NCBI GenBank assembly: GCA_964653655.1
Contig: CAZZHG010000020.1
Span: 1 to 61,697, forward strand
Origin: CAZZHG01 sp964653655
GTDB taxonomy: Bacteria > Bdellovibrionota > FAC87 > UBA2466
DNA length: 61,697 nucleotides
Direction of reading: 5' to 3'
The position numbers and the translations under genes are program-made. The notes under the pieces were generated by a model, which saw only the letters and a program-made list of their open reading frames with translations, searched no databases and was not told the DNA's origin. Shown piece after piece: positions 8,579 through 16,589 of this stretch. How positions within the stretch are numbered: the stretch's first letter is position 1; every line of letters begins with the position of its first letter.

Positions 8579-9931
8579 TTGCGGACGTTCACCAAAATCC
8601 TGCTCGCCGCCCTGGTCGTTAGTCCCGTCGGCATCTGGGAAGGCATGAGCCATTGCTACTGGGCGAACATGGGCTGGTGCGCCGATTTCACGCCGGTAGT
8701 CGCGGCGCTCGGCGGAGTCCTTTCCGGCCTGTTCTTCGTCGTGGTCTTCTTCTTTCTCTGCCGCCACTTCTTTCCGGATCTGGCGCCCGGAAGGTGCGCC
8801 GCCGCGGCCGCCTCCGTCGTATTGGTTGGGCTCGGAGGGTACTACCAGTATGCCGAGTTCCGGAGGGTGGGCCTGCTCGCCGCCGTCCGCGCCGGCAACG
8901 AGACGAGCACGAAGAGCTTGCTGAGGATGGGCGCCGATCCAAACTCGCGCGAATCGCGAGGGGGCGCGCCGATGTTGTGGCATGCCATTCACTCCAAGTC
9001 CGCCGCCGTGGTTCAACTCCTTCTCGACGCGGGCGCGGACCCGAAGAGAGAACCGGACTGCTCCATCTACTTTCCGCTTACGAAGGCCTACATCGAGGGG
9101 GAACGCGCGGTGGTGGAGCTGCTCAAGAAGCACGCGCCGGCCCTTCCCTGCCCCCAAACTCAAAACCTTCTCATCTTGAAGTACGGAATCGATCCCGCGG
9201 AGTTCGCTTCCGCCAAAGTGCCGCCGCCATCGCGGGAAACGTTGGAGCGGCTGACGAAGGTGAAAATCTACAACGTCGTCGTGGACCCCGACGCGCAAAC
9301 GGCGTTCTTTCAGCTACAAAACCCGCTCGATGACGAAGAGCTCGCCATCGAAGCGCTCGAGGTGGCTTTCAATGGAAAGCTAATCGCGGAGCTCAAAGAC
9401 GTCATCCTGGCCCCAACCGAGGTGCGCGCCTTCCCGCTCGACTACTCCCTTGTCGAGTCCGACTGCCGCCGTCCCGAAGGCAACTGCCGGGTACACTTCA
9501 CTTCGAAGCAATATCCCGCGTGGCGGGACTTCAACCTTTTCCCCCCTCACGACGGCTCAAAAAAGATGACCGCCCTGAACGAGTTCTCTCTCTGTCTGAA
9601 GGACTGGAACTTCGTGGGCGGCCAGCAGAAAGAGACTTTCCTGGAGCTCATCAATTTTTCGGACACACCCGTGACCGTCGGAGAACTCGTCATCGCCATT
9701 CCCAAGGACGACAACTACCACCCGAGCTTTCCGGTTCCGGGAAAGCACGAGTTCCCGCCGAAGGAGCCGGTGCGCGTGAAGATAAAGCCACCTGGCTGGG
9801 TGGAAGATCACTTGCGCGTGCCGGAAAAGCTGAGCCTGAAAATTCTTTGCGCCCAGTGGGGACCAAACACCTGCGCCTCCGCTCCCGATATCAGAAAGCC
9901 CGCCCCTCGGCGGTGCGCCTGGGTTCAGTAG
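8579..9931 (+). CDS. Membrane-anchored ankyrin-repeat protein
   Basis: About 450 residues if it starts at the TTG at 8579, which gives a basic N-terminus before the first hydrophobic segment; an ATG at 8645 is the alternative. Seen: three membrane segments (about residues 5-22, 38-62, 74-92), two to three degenerate ankyrin repeats (about 97-185, e.g. VVQLLLDAGADPKREPD), and a C-terminal domain of about 250 residues rich in beta strands with several cysteines. Ankyrin repeats bind proteins, so it probably presents a binding surface at the inner membrane. No family recognised for the C-terminal part. Followed 15 nt later by a HAD gene. Confidence 0.75.
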   Translation: MRTFTKILLAALVVSPVGIWEGMSHCYWANMGWCADFTPVVAALGGVLSGLFFVVVFFFLCRHFFPDLAPGRCAAAAASVVLVGLGGYYQYAEFRRVGLLAAVRAGNETSTKSLLRMGADPNSRESRGGAPMLWHAIHSKSAAVVQLLLDAGADPKREPDCSIYFPLTKAYIEGERAVVELLKKHAPALPCPQTQNLLILKYGIDPAEFASAKVPPPSRETLERLTKVKIYNVVVDPDAQTAFFQLQNPLDDEELAIEALEVAFNGKLIAELKDVILAPTEVRAFPLDYSLVESDCRRPEGNCRVHFTSKQYPAWRDFNLFPPHDGSKKMTALNEFSLCLKDWNFVGGQQKETFLELINFSDTPVTVGELVIAIPKDDNYHPSFPVPGKHEFPPKEPVRVKIKPPGWVEDHLRVPEKLSLKILCAQWGPNTCASAPDIRKPAPRRCAWVQ

Positions 9932-9946
9932 GTGCTAGTATAGGGG

Positions 9947-10708
9947 ATGCTCGCCCGCCAAGCTTGGATAGACGCCTGCCGTTTCGAAAGAGGTTCGGAC
10001 CGGCAGACCCTCGACAAGATAGAGCTGCTAGTCCGCCGCACTCCGAACGCGGTCGTGCTCTTCGATCTGGACCACACCGTTTACCGTAACGCCCTTCGTA
10101 CCCGCGCCGTGCTCCACGCGCTACTTCCCGCCTTGGGGAATAAGCTGCCCGCCTCGGCCCGCGAGATGCTGCTGAAGCTCGAGGAAGACCGGATGGGCTT
10201 TTCCCTGCGCGATACTTTCCGGATGAACGGGCTCATGCCCGAGGATCCGCAATGGACGGAGCCGATCCAGCTCCTTCGTCAGGAGTGGTGGCCCAAGTTT
10301 TTTTCGAACGAGTACATGCAGCACGACGCTCCCTACCCAGGTGCGCCGGAGTATTGCGCGAGACTTGCCGCCGCGGGAGCCAGGGTCGTTTATTTGAGCG
10401 CCCGGGACGAAAAGGAAATGGGAGAGGGAACGCGGCGATTGCTCGCACGGGACAAGTTTCCTCTGAACGGCGCCGAGGACGTCTGGCTGAAGGCGGACAA
10501 GCTTTCCGACAGCGTTTACAAGGCGAAGGCCATCGCACGCTGCCTGACGCTCGGAAATCTGGTGGCGTCGTTCGAGAACGAACCGGCCAACATCGCGGCG
10601 CTTGCCGCCGCCGTGCCGGCCACGACTCACGTGTTTCTCGACACCGTCTGCAGCGACGTCCCTGCAATCCCCGTCAGCGGCGTCCACCGAATCCGCGGCT
10701 GGGCCTAG
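9947..10708 (+). CDS. HAD-superfamily hydrolase-like protein
   Basis: 253 residues. HAD motif I is clear (FDLDHTVY, D40 and D42), motif II serine lies in VVYLSARDE, a motif III lysine in YKAKAIARC, and acidic residues in FENEPANI and FLDTVCSD fit motif IV. It therefore has the residues expected of a phosphoaspartate phosphatase; substrate unknown. The cap (about 60-125) is helical. There is no good ribosome site, but TAGTAT lies 5 nt before the ATG, the spacing expected of a leaderless transcript. Alternatively it is co-transcribed with the ankyrin gene 15 nt upstream. Confidence 0.82.
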   Translation: MLARQAWIDACRFERGSDRQTLDKIELLVRRTPNAVVLFDLDHTVYRNALRTRAVLHALLPALGNKLPASAREMLLKLEEDRMGFSLRDTFRMNGLMPEDPQWTEPIQLLRQEWWPKFFSNEYMQHDAPYPGAPEYCARLAAAGARVVYLSARDEKEMGEGTRRLLARDKFPLNGAEDVWLKADKLSDSVYKAKAIARCLTLGNLVASFENEPANIAALAAAVPATTHVFLDTVCSDVPAIPVSGVHRIRGWA

Positions 10709-10757
10709 CGCTTCGGCATAACGTTAAGGGAAAAGTACCCGTTCCATTAAAAGCGAA

Positions 10758-10789
10758 ACGCCGGCCGATCCCGAAGGAACGGCCGGCGT
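10758..10789. terminator. Bidirectional terminator
   Basis: Perfect 10-bp arms ACGCCGGCCG (10758-10767) and CGGCCGGCGT (10780-10789) around a 12-nt loop, with A-rich bases before and T-rich bases after. It lies between convergent genes (HAD gene from the left, secreted protein from the right). Confidence 0.8.
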
Positions 10790-10843
10790 ATTCGTTTCCA
10801 CAGTTCGCTACAGCTTCAGCTTCCGCTCAATGAGCTTCCACTA

Positions 10844-11929
10844 CTAGTTCAGCTTCAGCTTCAACTTCTTTTGCGTGCTGGACTCACCGCTGTGGTAGCG
10901 GCTCGAACCGATCCGGATCTCGTAGTAGATCAGGATATTCGTCTTCTCCGGAATCTGAATTCCGAGGTCCGACAGCGTCGTCACGCTCGAGGTCTTCGAA
11001 AGCGGACGATCAAAGCTCGCGAGATCCTTGTTGCTCGACCAGGCGCGGTTATCGATCTGCACCTTGCCGACGACGTGGCGGTCTTCGCCGAGATCCGGAT
11101 CAAAGGCGGCATCCGCCACCTGAACCGCGAGGTTGCCGCCGCTGACGTTGGCCGTGAGGGTCAACGTGTTGTCCGGGCGGACCTGCTTGCGGGAACCGGC
11201 GAGGTCGAAAACGACGGTGTCGTTCTGCGTCCAGCGGTCCACCTTGTAATCGTTGTAGTACGAGTTCGCATAGATGCTGTCCTCGACGCCGTCGAAGGTG
11301 ACGGTGATCTTTTCGGACTCGCCCGTGAGTAGCGGCGCATTCTGGATGCGAATCTGGTACGACCGCGTCTCGTTGCGCACGAAGGTGCGGACCGGCACGA
11401 TGTGCTCGACCATGACGGTCTTGAACTCGCACTGGCCTTCCACGATGTAACCGAGGTTGATCGCGTTTTCCTTGCCGTACGTCACGATGACTTCCTTGGA
11501 AAAGCCAGTCTGGTACTCGGCGTCCGCATCGTTCATGCGCTGCTTGAATTCTTTCCACGAGCGCGGCTTGTTGCTGAAGTAGCCGTCGGCGATGAGCCGG
11601 CGGGCCGTTTCCACGCCAACGCCACGGATGGCTTCCGCGAGACGGTGGGGCTTGTCGTCCTTCTTGGCCTCAAAGAAGCCCTTCCAGTCGCCCTTGCCTT
11701 CGCCCGGCTGATCGTCTTCGCACTCCCACACGAGCTCCGGAACGACTTCCCGGCGCGTGGTGACGCGGTAAATTTCAGAAGTGAGGGTGAAGGAAGAGTT
11801 TCCGTCGCCCTGAAGGTTCTTTCCCGAACGGTCGAGAACCTTGGAGACCGGCGTGCCTTCGAAGACCGCGGCCGAAGCGAGAACCGAGAGAAACAGACCC
11901 GCGAGGGTCAGAGACTTGAACACCTGCAT
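10844..11929 (-). CDS. Secreted protein with a helix-hairpin-helix-like patch, unknown function
   Basis: 361 residues from the ATG at 11929, which has AAGGAG seven nt upstream and opens a clear signal peptide (MQVFKSLTLAGLFLSVLASA); the frame is open 28 codons further but without signals. Residues about 97-133 (LAEAIRGVGVETARRLIADG) look like a ComEA-type helix-hairpin-helix, a motif that in exported proteins usually binds DNA. The remainder is beta-rich, with ESEKITVTFDGVEDSIYANSYYNDY and a C-terminus of alternating Lys-Leu (KKLKLKLN). A stand-alone gene with its own candidate promoter. Whether the motif really binds DNA is an inference. Confidence 0.75.
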   Translation of the reverse strand: MQVFKSLTLAGLFLSVLASAAVFEGTPVSKVLDRSGKNLQGDGNSSFTLTSEIYRVTTRREVVPELVWECEDDQPGEGKGDWKGFFEAKKDDKPHRLAEAIRGVGVETARRLIADGYFSNKPRSWKEFKQRMNDADAEYQTGFSKEVIVTYGKENAINLGYIVEGQCEFKTVMVEHIVPVRTFVRNETRSYQIRIQNAPLLTGESEKITVTFDGVEDSIYANSYYNDYKVDRWTQNDTVVFDLAGSRKQVRPDNTLTLTANVSGGNLAVQVADAAFDPDLGEDRHVVGKVQIDNRAWSSNKDLASFDRPLSKTSSVTTLSDLGIQIPEKTNILIYYEIRIGSSRYHSGESSTQKKLKLKLN

Positions 11930-11983
11930 GAGAGACTCCTTATGGGGGCCCAACCCCGAGACCTGTTTGTTAAAACGGGCTGG

Positions 11984-12013
11984 ATTATGCACAATGTCAT
12001 TTAGGCGAATCAA
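11984..12013 (-). promoter_or_regulatory. Candidate sigma-70 promoter for the secreted protein at 11929
   Basis: On the minus strand TTGATT (12013-12008) and CATAAT (11989-11984) are separated by 18 nt and lie about 55 nt before the ATG. Both hexamers match the consensus in four or five positions. Confidence 0.5.
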
Positions 12014-12058
12014 GTTATTATTCCTGATACTTCCGCTGCCCTTTCGGGTTTGGGTACC

Positions 12059-12064
12059 TATAAT
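12059..12064 (+). promoter_or_regulatory. Perfect TATAAT -10 element six nt before the ABC ATPase start
   Basis: TATAAT at 12059-12064 is followed by GGGCCG and then the ATG at 12071, with no ribosome site between. Transcription would begin at or within a base or two of the ATG, implying a leaderless mRNA. No good -35 box is visible. Confidence 0.55.
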
Positions 12065-12070
12065 GGGCCG

Positions 12071-12997
12071 ATGTCGGAACCGGCCGCGCTAAACTTACGA
12101 AATCTCACGAAATCCTTCGGGGGCGCCCCGGTTGTGAAGAACCTCGACCTCGAGGTCCGGCCCGGTGAAATCCTTGGGCTTTTGGGCCCGAACGGAGCCG
12201 GAAAGAGCACGACCATCAACCTCATCACGGGCGTCTGCCGGATGGAGGCGGGCTCGGTCGAGATTTTCGGCCACGACAACGTCCGGGATTTTCGAACCAC
12301 GCGCCGGCTGACCGGAGTCGTTCACCAGGAAATCGTCATCGATCCCTACTTCACTGTGGGAGAAGCGCTCAAGTTTCAGTCGGGGTATTTCGGCGTGGAA
12401 GACGTGCCCGCGTGGCGCGAGACGCTGCTCGACCGGCTCGCGCTGAAACCCCACGCGAACAAGAAGATGAACCGGCTCTCGGGCGGCATGAAGAGACGAT
12501 TCATGATCGCCAAGGCGCTAGTGCACCGGCCGAGCCTTCTCATACTGGACGAGCCGACGGCGGGCGTGGACGTGGAGCTAAGAAAGGGGTTGTGGGAGTT
12601 CGTGCGGGAAATCCGCGCCGGAGGGACCACGATCCTACTCACCACTCACTACATCGAGGAAGCCGAAGTGATGTGCGACCGCATCGCCATCATGAACGAT
12701 GGGGCACTCGCGGCTCTCGACAAAACTCACAATTTGATGAGCCAGCTGGAAAAACGCACTTTGAAAGTGCGCCTCGGGGAACGGGCGAAGCTCGCCGACA
12801 AGATCGCCGGATGGACTCCGCGCGTATCCGACGACGGATTGATGCTCGAGTTCCGCCTGAACCGCTCCGAGGACGCCGCCGACATTTTAAGGGAGCTGAT
12901 GAGCTCCGGCGCCCCGGTCGCCGACTTCGAGACGAAGGAAGCGAGTCTCGAAGACGTCTTTTTGAAACTCACCTCGAGGAACCATGGAACAAGGTAA
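12071..12997 (+). CDS. ABC-2 type exporter ATP-binding subunit (YadG-like)
   Basis: 308 residues. Walker A GPNGAGKS (about 39-46), signature LSGGMKRR, Walker B LLILDEPTAGVD and switch TTHYIEEAE are all intact. Beyond residue about 220 there is the usual C-terminal extension of ABC-2 exporters. It overlaps the permease gene by 14 nt, and the pair resembles YadG/YadH of enterobacteria, whose substrate is unknown. It would drive export of a lipid, drug or other small hydrophobic compound. I prefer the ATG at 12071; a TTG at 12050 is in frame but would place TATAAT inside the gene. Confidence 0.92.
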   Translation: MSEPAALNLRNLTKSFGGAPVVKNLDLEVRPGEILGLLGPNGAGKSTTINLITGVCRMEAGSVEIFGHDNVRDFRTTRRLTGVVHQEIVIDPYFTVGEALKFQSGYFGVEDVPAWRETLLDRLALKPHANKKMNRLSGGMKRRFMIAKALVHRPSLLILDEPTAGVDVELRKGLWEFVREIRAGGTTILLTTHYIEEAEVMCDRIAIMNDGALAALDKTHNLMSQLEKRTLKVRLGERAKLADKIAGWTPRVSDDGLMLEFRLNRSEDAADILRELMSSGAPVADFETKEASLEDVFLKLTSRNHGTR

Positions 12998-13766
12998 GGT
13001 CAGCCGAAACTGGGTCCCCTTCTGGACCCTTCTGAAAAAGGAAGCCATGCGCTTTCTCGTCGTCCCCGGGCAGACGCTCATCGCGCCCGTCATCACGGCG
13101 GTGCTATTTCTTCTGATCTTCGGCGTGAACCTGGGCAGGCGCATCGACGTCCACTCGGATATCTCCTACGTGCAGTTCGTGATTCCGGGACTCGCGCTCA
13201 TGGGCATCATCAACAACGCCTTCGCGAACACGTCCTCGTCGCTTTTTTTCTCCCGCTATATCGGAAACATCGTGGATCTTCTCGTGACGCCGCTGACCGC
13301 GACGCAGATCATCCTCGCCTATACGCTCGCCGCCATTCTACGCGCGATGATGGTGGGCGCGGCGGTGCTGCTCATCTCTCTCGTCTTCACCACCCTTCCG
13401 TGGAAAGCGCCGTTCGCGGCGGTCGCCATGGCGCTACTCACGAGCTTCCAGCTTTCCCAGCTCGGCATCATCGCGGCGATTTATTCGGAGAGTTTCGAGG
13501 CGATTGCGATGTACACGAACTTTCTCGTCATGCCGCTCGTGTATCTCGGCGGGCTGTTCTATCCGACGGCGATCCTTCCGCCCTTCTGGCAGAAGATCAC
13601 CCACTTCAATCCGCTCTTCTATACGATCGACGGCTTCCGCGGCGCGATCCTCGGCACGAGCGATGTCCCGCTCGGCCTTTGTTTCGCCGTCACGGGAGTG
13701 CTCAGCGCGATTCTCTTTCTCTGGTCGGCGATTCTCATCCGAACCGGCCACCGCCTGCGCAATTAA
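12984..13766 (+). CDS. ABC-2 type exporter permease subunit (YadH-like)
   Basis: 260-residue inner-membrane protein with six predicted helices (first at about residues 30-50) and the ABC-2 signature region near the C-terminus (LVMPLVYLGGLFYPTAILP). GAGGAA precedes the ATG. The start lies inside the end of the ATPase gene, so the two are translationally coupled and form one exporter of the YadGH type. Confidence 0.92.
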   Translation: MEQGKVSRNWVPFWTLLKKEAMRFLVVPGQTLIAPVITAVLFLLIFGVNLGRRIDVHSDISYVQFVIPGLALMGIINNAFANTSSSLFFSRYIGNIVDLLVTPLTATQIILAYTLAAILRAMMVGAAVLLISLVFTTLPWKAPFAAVAMALLTSFQLSQLGIIAAIYSESFEAIAMYTNFLVMPLVYLGGLFYPTAILPPFWQKITHFNPLFYTIDGFRGAILGTSDVPLGLCFAVTGVLSAILFLWSAILIRTGHRLRN

Positions 13767-13781
13767 GGAAGAAGAACCTTA

Positions 13782-14870
13782 TTAGGCCGTAAGGGTAAGC
13801 AGCGTGATTTCGGAAGAGATGCCGAAGCGGTTCGGCGGCCCCCAGTAGCCGGTCCCCGCGTTCACGTACACCCACATGGCTCCGTGCCGGTTGAGACCCC
13901 GGTAATAGGTATGAAAGAAAGGAATGAGGAAGTTGAAGGGAAAATACTGTCCCGCGTGGGTGTGCCCGGAGAGCTGCAGGTGAAAGCCCGCCTTTTCCCC
14001 TTCCTCGCAAGCTTGAGGCCTGTGGGAGAGAAGTAATTTGAAGGGGACGTCCTCGCCGCCTTCGACGGCTTTCTTCGGATCCATCTTCTCGTCGCGAAAA
14101 TATTCCGCCATCGGATCGGGGACTCCTCCGACGAGCAGCTCCGCCGAGCCCCGTTTCAGAATGCGGTTCTCGTTCAGCAGCGGCGTGAAGCCGCTCTGCT
14201 TCGCGGCGCCTATCCAATCGTCGGCTCCCCAGTAGTACTCGTGATTGCCCGGCACGTAGAACTTGCCGAGCGGCGCCCATAACCGTCGAAGCGGCTCCCA
14301 GTGATCTTTCAAGGACTCGGCGTGGCCGTCGGCGAAATCCCCGGTGAAGGCGATGAGATCCGGCTGGGTGGCCATGAGGCGGCGGACCACCCGATCGACG
14401 TATCCGCGCCGGACCGTGGGACCGACGTGAAGATCGCTAATTTGCGCGATCTTGAGACCATGTAGTTCCGGGGCAAGCCCCTCGATGCGCACCGAAACCC
14501 GGCGGACCTTGGGTCCGAAGGCCATCTGCAAAAGCCCGAGACCCGTAAGCGCTATGGCCACCGCGAGCGCCGTCCACGTTCCCTGGTACCCGCCCAGAAG
14601 GAGCGAGAGCGGAAGGCAAAGAGGGATGAAGAGACTCCACAAGCTCATCGCCATCGATCCCGCCCACGCGAGCACCACGAATTGTGTCGTCGCGCCGTCG
14701 AGCGATCCGCCCCGATGAGCGAACATCCAGCCGACCATCGTCACGAAGTAGACGAGAGAGCCGATCCAGGCGAACCACTCTTTTCCGGGAAACATCTTTT
14801 GAACGCACACGCCGGTAAGCAGAAAGAAGAGAAACAGAACGACGAAGAAGCGGTTCAATCGGGAGCGCAT
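13782..14870 (-). CDS. Membrane-anchored metallophosphoesterase (YkuE-like)
   Basis: 362 residues: three to four membrane helices in the first 115 residues, then a calcineurin-like phosphoesterase domain (PF00149). Metal ligands are all present: SDLHVG, FTGDFAD, GNHEYYW, LLSHRP and SGHTHAGQ. The catalytic domain probably faces the cytoplasm or periplasm as in YkuE and related enzymes that act on lipid-linked phosphates such as UDP-diacylglucosamine analogues; the substrate is not decided by sequence. AAGGAAG precedes the ATG. Seven nt downstream of the UDP-sugar pyrophosphorylase-like gene and probably in its operon. Confidence 0.9.
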   Translation of the reverse strand: MRSRLNRFFVVLFLFFLLTGVCVQKMFPGKEWFAWIGSLVYFVTMVGWMFAHRGGSLDGATTQFVVLAWAGSMAMSLWSLFIPLCLPLSLLLGGYQGTWTALAVAIALTGLGLLQMAFGPKVRRVSVRIEGLAPELHGLKIAQISDLHVGPTVRRGYVDRVVRRLMATQPDLIAFTGDFADGHAESLKDHWEPLRRLWAPLGKFYVPGNHEYYWGADDWIGAAKQSGFTPLLNENRILKRGSAELLVGGVPDPMAEYFRDEKMDPKKAVEGGEDVPFKLLLSHRPQACEEGEKAGFHLQLSGHTHAGQYFPFNFLIPFFHTYYRGLNRHGAMWVYVNAGTGYWGPPNRFGISSEITLLTLTA

Positions 14871-14876
14871 GCTTCC

Positions 14877-16589
14877 TTAAGAAATCGAAATACGGGCGTG
14901 GGGACCGACCAAAACGGTGACATTCTCAAGCACGCGGCTTTCCACCCGCGGCGCGACGTCCACGCACTCGGTCGTGGCGTTCGTGAGCGCCACGTTGCCC
15001 TTCAAAGTGAGACCGGGGACCTTCACGGCGCCCCGAACGGTCAGACTGTCGAGGCCCAGCACTTTCGTTCCTTGAAAAGCGTCCAGTACCGTCGTCAGAT
15101 CGTCCCAGTACTTCTCCTGGCCGTGGGGAGGCGTGAAACGCACGATCGGAATGGCGCCCGGGCGCAGGTTCACGAGCCGCAGGGTCTTCGGATCGAGCCG
15201 GAAGCGGTCCGAGTGAAACTGCATGAAGAAATCGAAACCGTTCTTGATGGGAGAGAAATAGTCGGTCCGCTCCGTCTTATCGACGTTCACGAAGTGAACG
15301 AGCGGCTCGCCGAACTTATTGCGCCAATACCGATCGAGATTGAGCAGCGTCGAGCCCATCGCTCCTTCCAGCTGAAGGTATTCGCGATTCAAGCCGTCCT
15401 TGTCGGTCTGGCCTTTCCACTTGTCGATGAGGTCGGGCATGATCGCCGCCATGAAGGCCTGCTCCCCGATTTCCTCCACGAGCTTTCGGATTTTAGGAGC
15501 GAGCACTTCGTAGTTGAAGAGCGCGACGTTCGTGTTGAAGCAGGCCAACTGGCCCGCGCGCTTCACCTCGAGCCCGATTCTCTGAAAAAGCTCTAGCTGC
15601 CCCGACTCCTTCGCCTGGGCCGTTTCGATGAGCGTCACGTAACGTTTGCCGTCGGACTCGACGAGGGCGATTTGCCCGCCCTGCAGATCCACGCCGGTCT
15701 TTTCGGTGGTGATCATGGCGATCGGAATGCGCCGGTTCACCATCCAGTCGACCATGTGGCGGCTCGGCGTGCTGCCAAGATCCTCGCCGTTGCCGATGGC
15801 GGACACCAGGGGTTTTCCCTTCGTATCGGGAAGCCCGTTCTCCAGAAACGCGGCCCGTAGAGCATCGACGGCGAAAAGCGCATGCCCGCCCGGGGCCGTG
15901 CGGTTCGTCGTCAACTCTCCCTGACGGTTCAAAGTAGGAAGGTGCGACTGAAACGTCGATCGGAACCGGCCGAGATCCGGCGTCGTCTCGACGATTTCCC
16001 GGTAAGTCTTGGTGGGATCCGGAATGGATTTCCGGTTCCAGACCTTCTCGATGGACTCCGCGGTCTCGGTGCCGACGATGTCGTGAAACAGAACCCCGCC
16101 GAACTCACCGCGCTTCGCCGCGAGAATGAGCTGGGCGATCTGGAGTTCCGCAAGCGGAACCTCTCCGTGATCGGGAACCGCCACGAACAGATCCGTTCCC
16201 TTCGCTCCAATCTTCACTTTGTCGGCCGAAACGCCCTGATAATGGGTGAGATAAGTGCGGCGGACCATCGCGGACCCCGTTCCGGCCTGCATCTTCTTGA
16301 TCCACAGGACGGCTCCCGAGGGTTTCTCTCCCTTGAGCTCCTTGTGGGCGACCAGAGGCAATTCCTTGAGCAAACTTTCGGGAGCAATGGCCGTGGGGTA
16401 AGCGACCGCCCCGGGCCGCGGCCTTCCTTCCTCGAAGATTGAGATCTTGTCGGTGGCCTTACCCGCTTTCTTCATGCGGTAGAGGGCGAGAAAATAGGAG
16501 TAGTTCAGATCGTCCAGGCCGAGGGCCTTCTGAAGATCCTTCGAGCTCGCCGAGTCTCCGGCGAGCGCCGCTTTTGCCAATTCATTCAT
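14877..16589 (-). CDS. UDPGP-family nucleotidyltransferase, divergent UDP-sugar pyrophosphorylase
   Basis: 570 residues from the ATG at 16589, which overlaps the permease stop (ATGA); the longer frame upstream only runs antisense-free through the permease and is not real. Family (PF01704) marks: APGGHALFAVDALRAAF, FNTN in ACFNTNVALFN, and LQLEGAMGSTLLNLDR. The C-terminal 60 residues look like a left-handed beta-helix (VRGAVKVPGLTLKGNVAL). Odd: the nucleotide-binding loop, normally LxGGxGTxxG, reads MQAGTGSAMVRR (about 119-130), so substrate or even activity may differ. Expected reaction: UTP plus sugar-1-phosphate to UDP-sugar. Coupling to a purine permease gene is unexpected. Confidence 0.82.
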   Translation of the reverse strand: MNELAKAALAGDSASSKDLQKALGLDDLNYSYFLALYRMKKAGKATDKISIFEEGRPRPGAVAYPTAIAPESLLKELPLVAHKELKGEKPSGAVLWIKKMQAGTGSAMVRRTYLTHYQGVSADKVKIGAKGTDLFVAVPDHGEVPLAELQIAQLILAAKRGEFGGVLFHDIVGTETAESIEKVWNRKSIPDPTKTYREIVETTPDLGRFRSTFQSHLPTLNRQGELTTNRTAPGGHALFAVDALRAAFLENGLPDTKGKPLVSAIGNGEDLGSTPSRHMVDWMVNRRIPIAMITTEKTGVDLQGGQIALVESDGKRYVTLIETAQAKESGQLELFQRIGLEVKRAGQLACFNTNVALFNYEVLAPKIRKLVEEIGEQAFMAAIMPDLIDKWKGQTDKDGLNREYLQLEGAMGSTLLNLDRYWRNKFGEPLVHFVNVDKTERTDYFSPIKNGFDFFMQFHSDRFRLDPKTLRLVNLRPGAIPIVRFTPPHGQEKYWDDLTTVLDAFQGTKVLGLDSLTVRGAVKVPGLTLKGNVALTNATTECVDVAPRVESRVLENVTVLVGPHARISIS

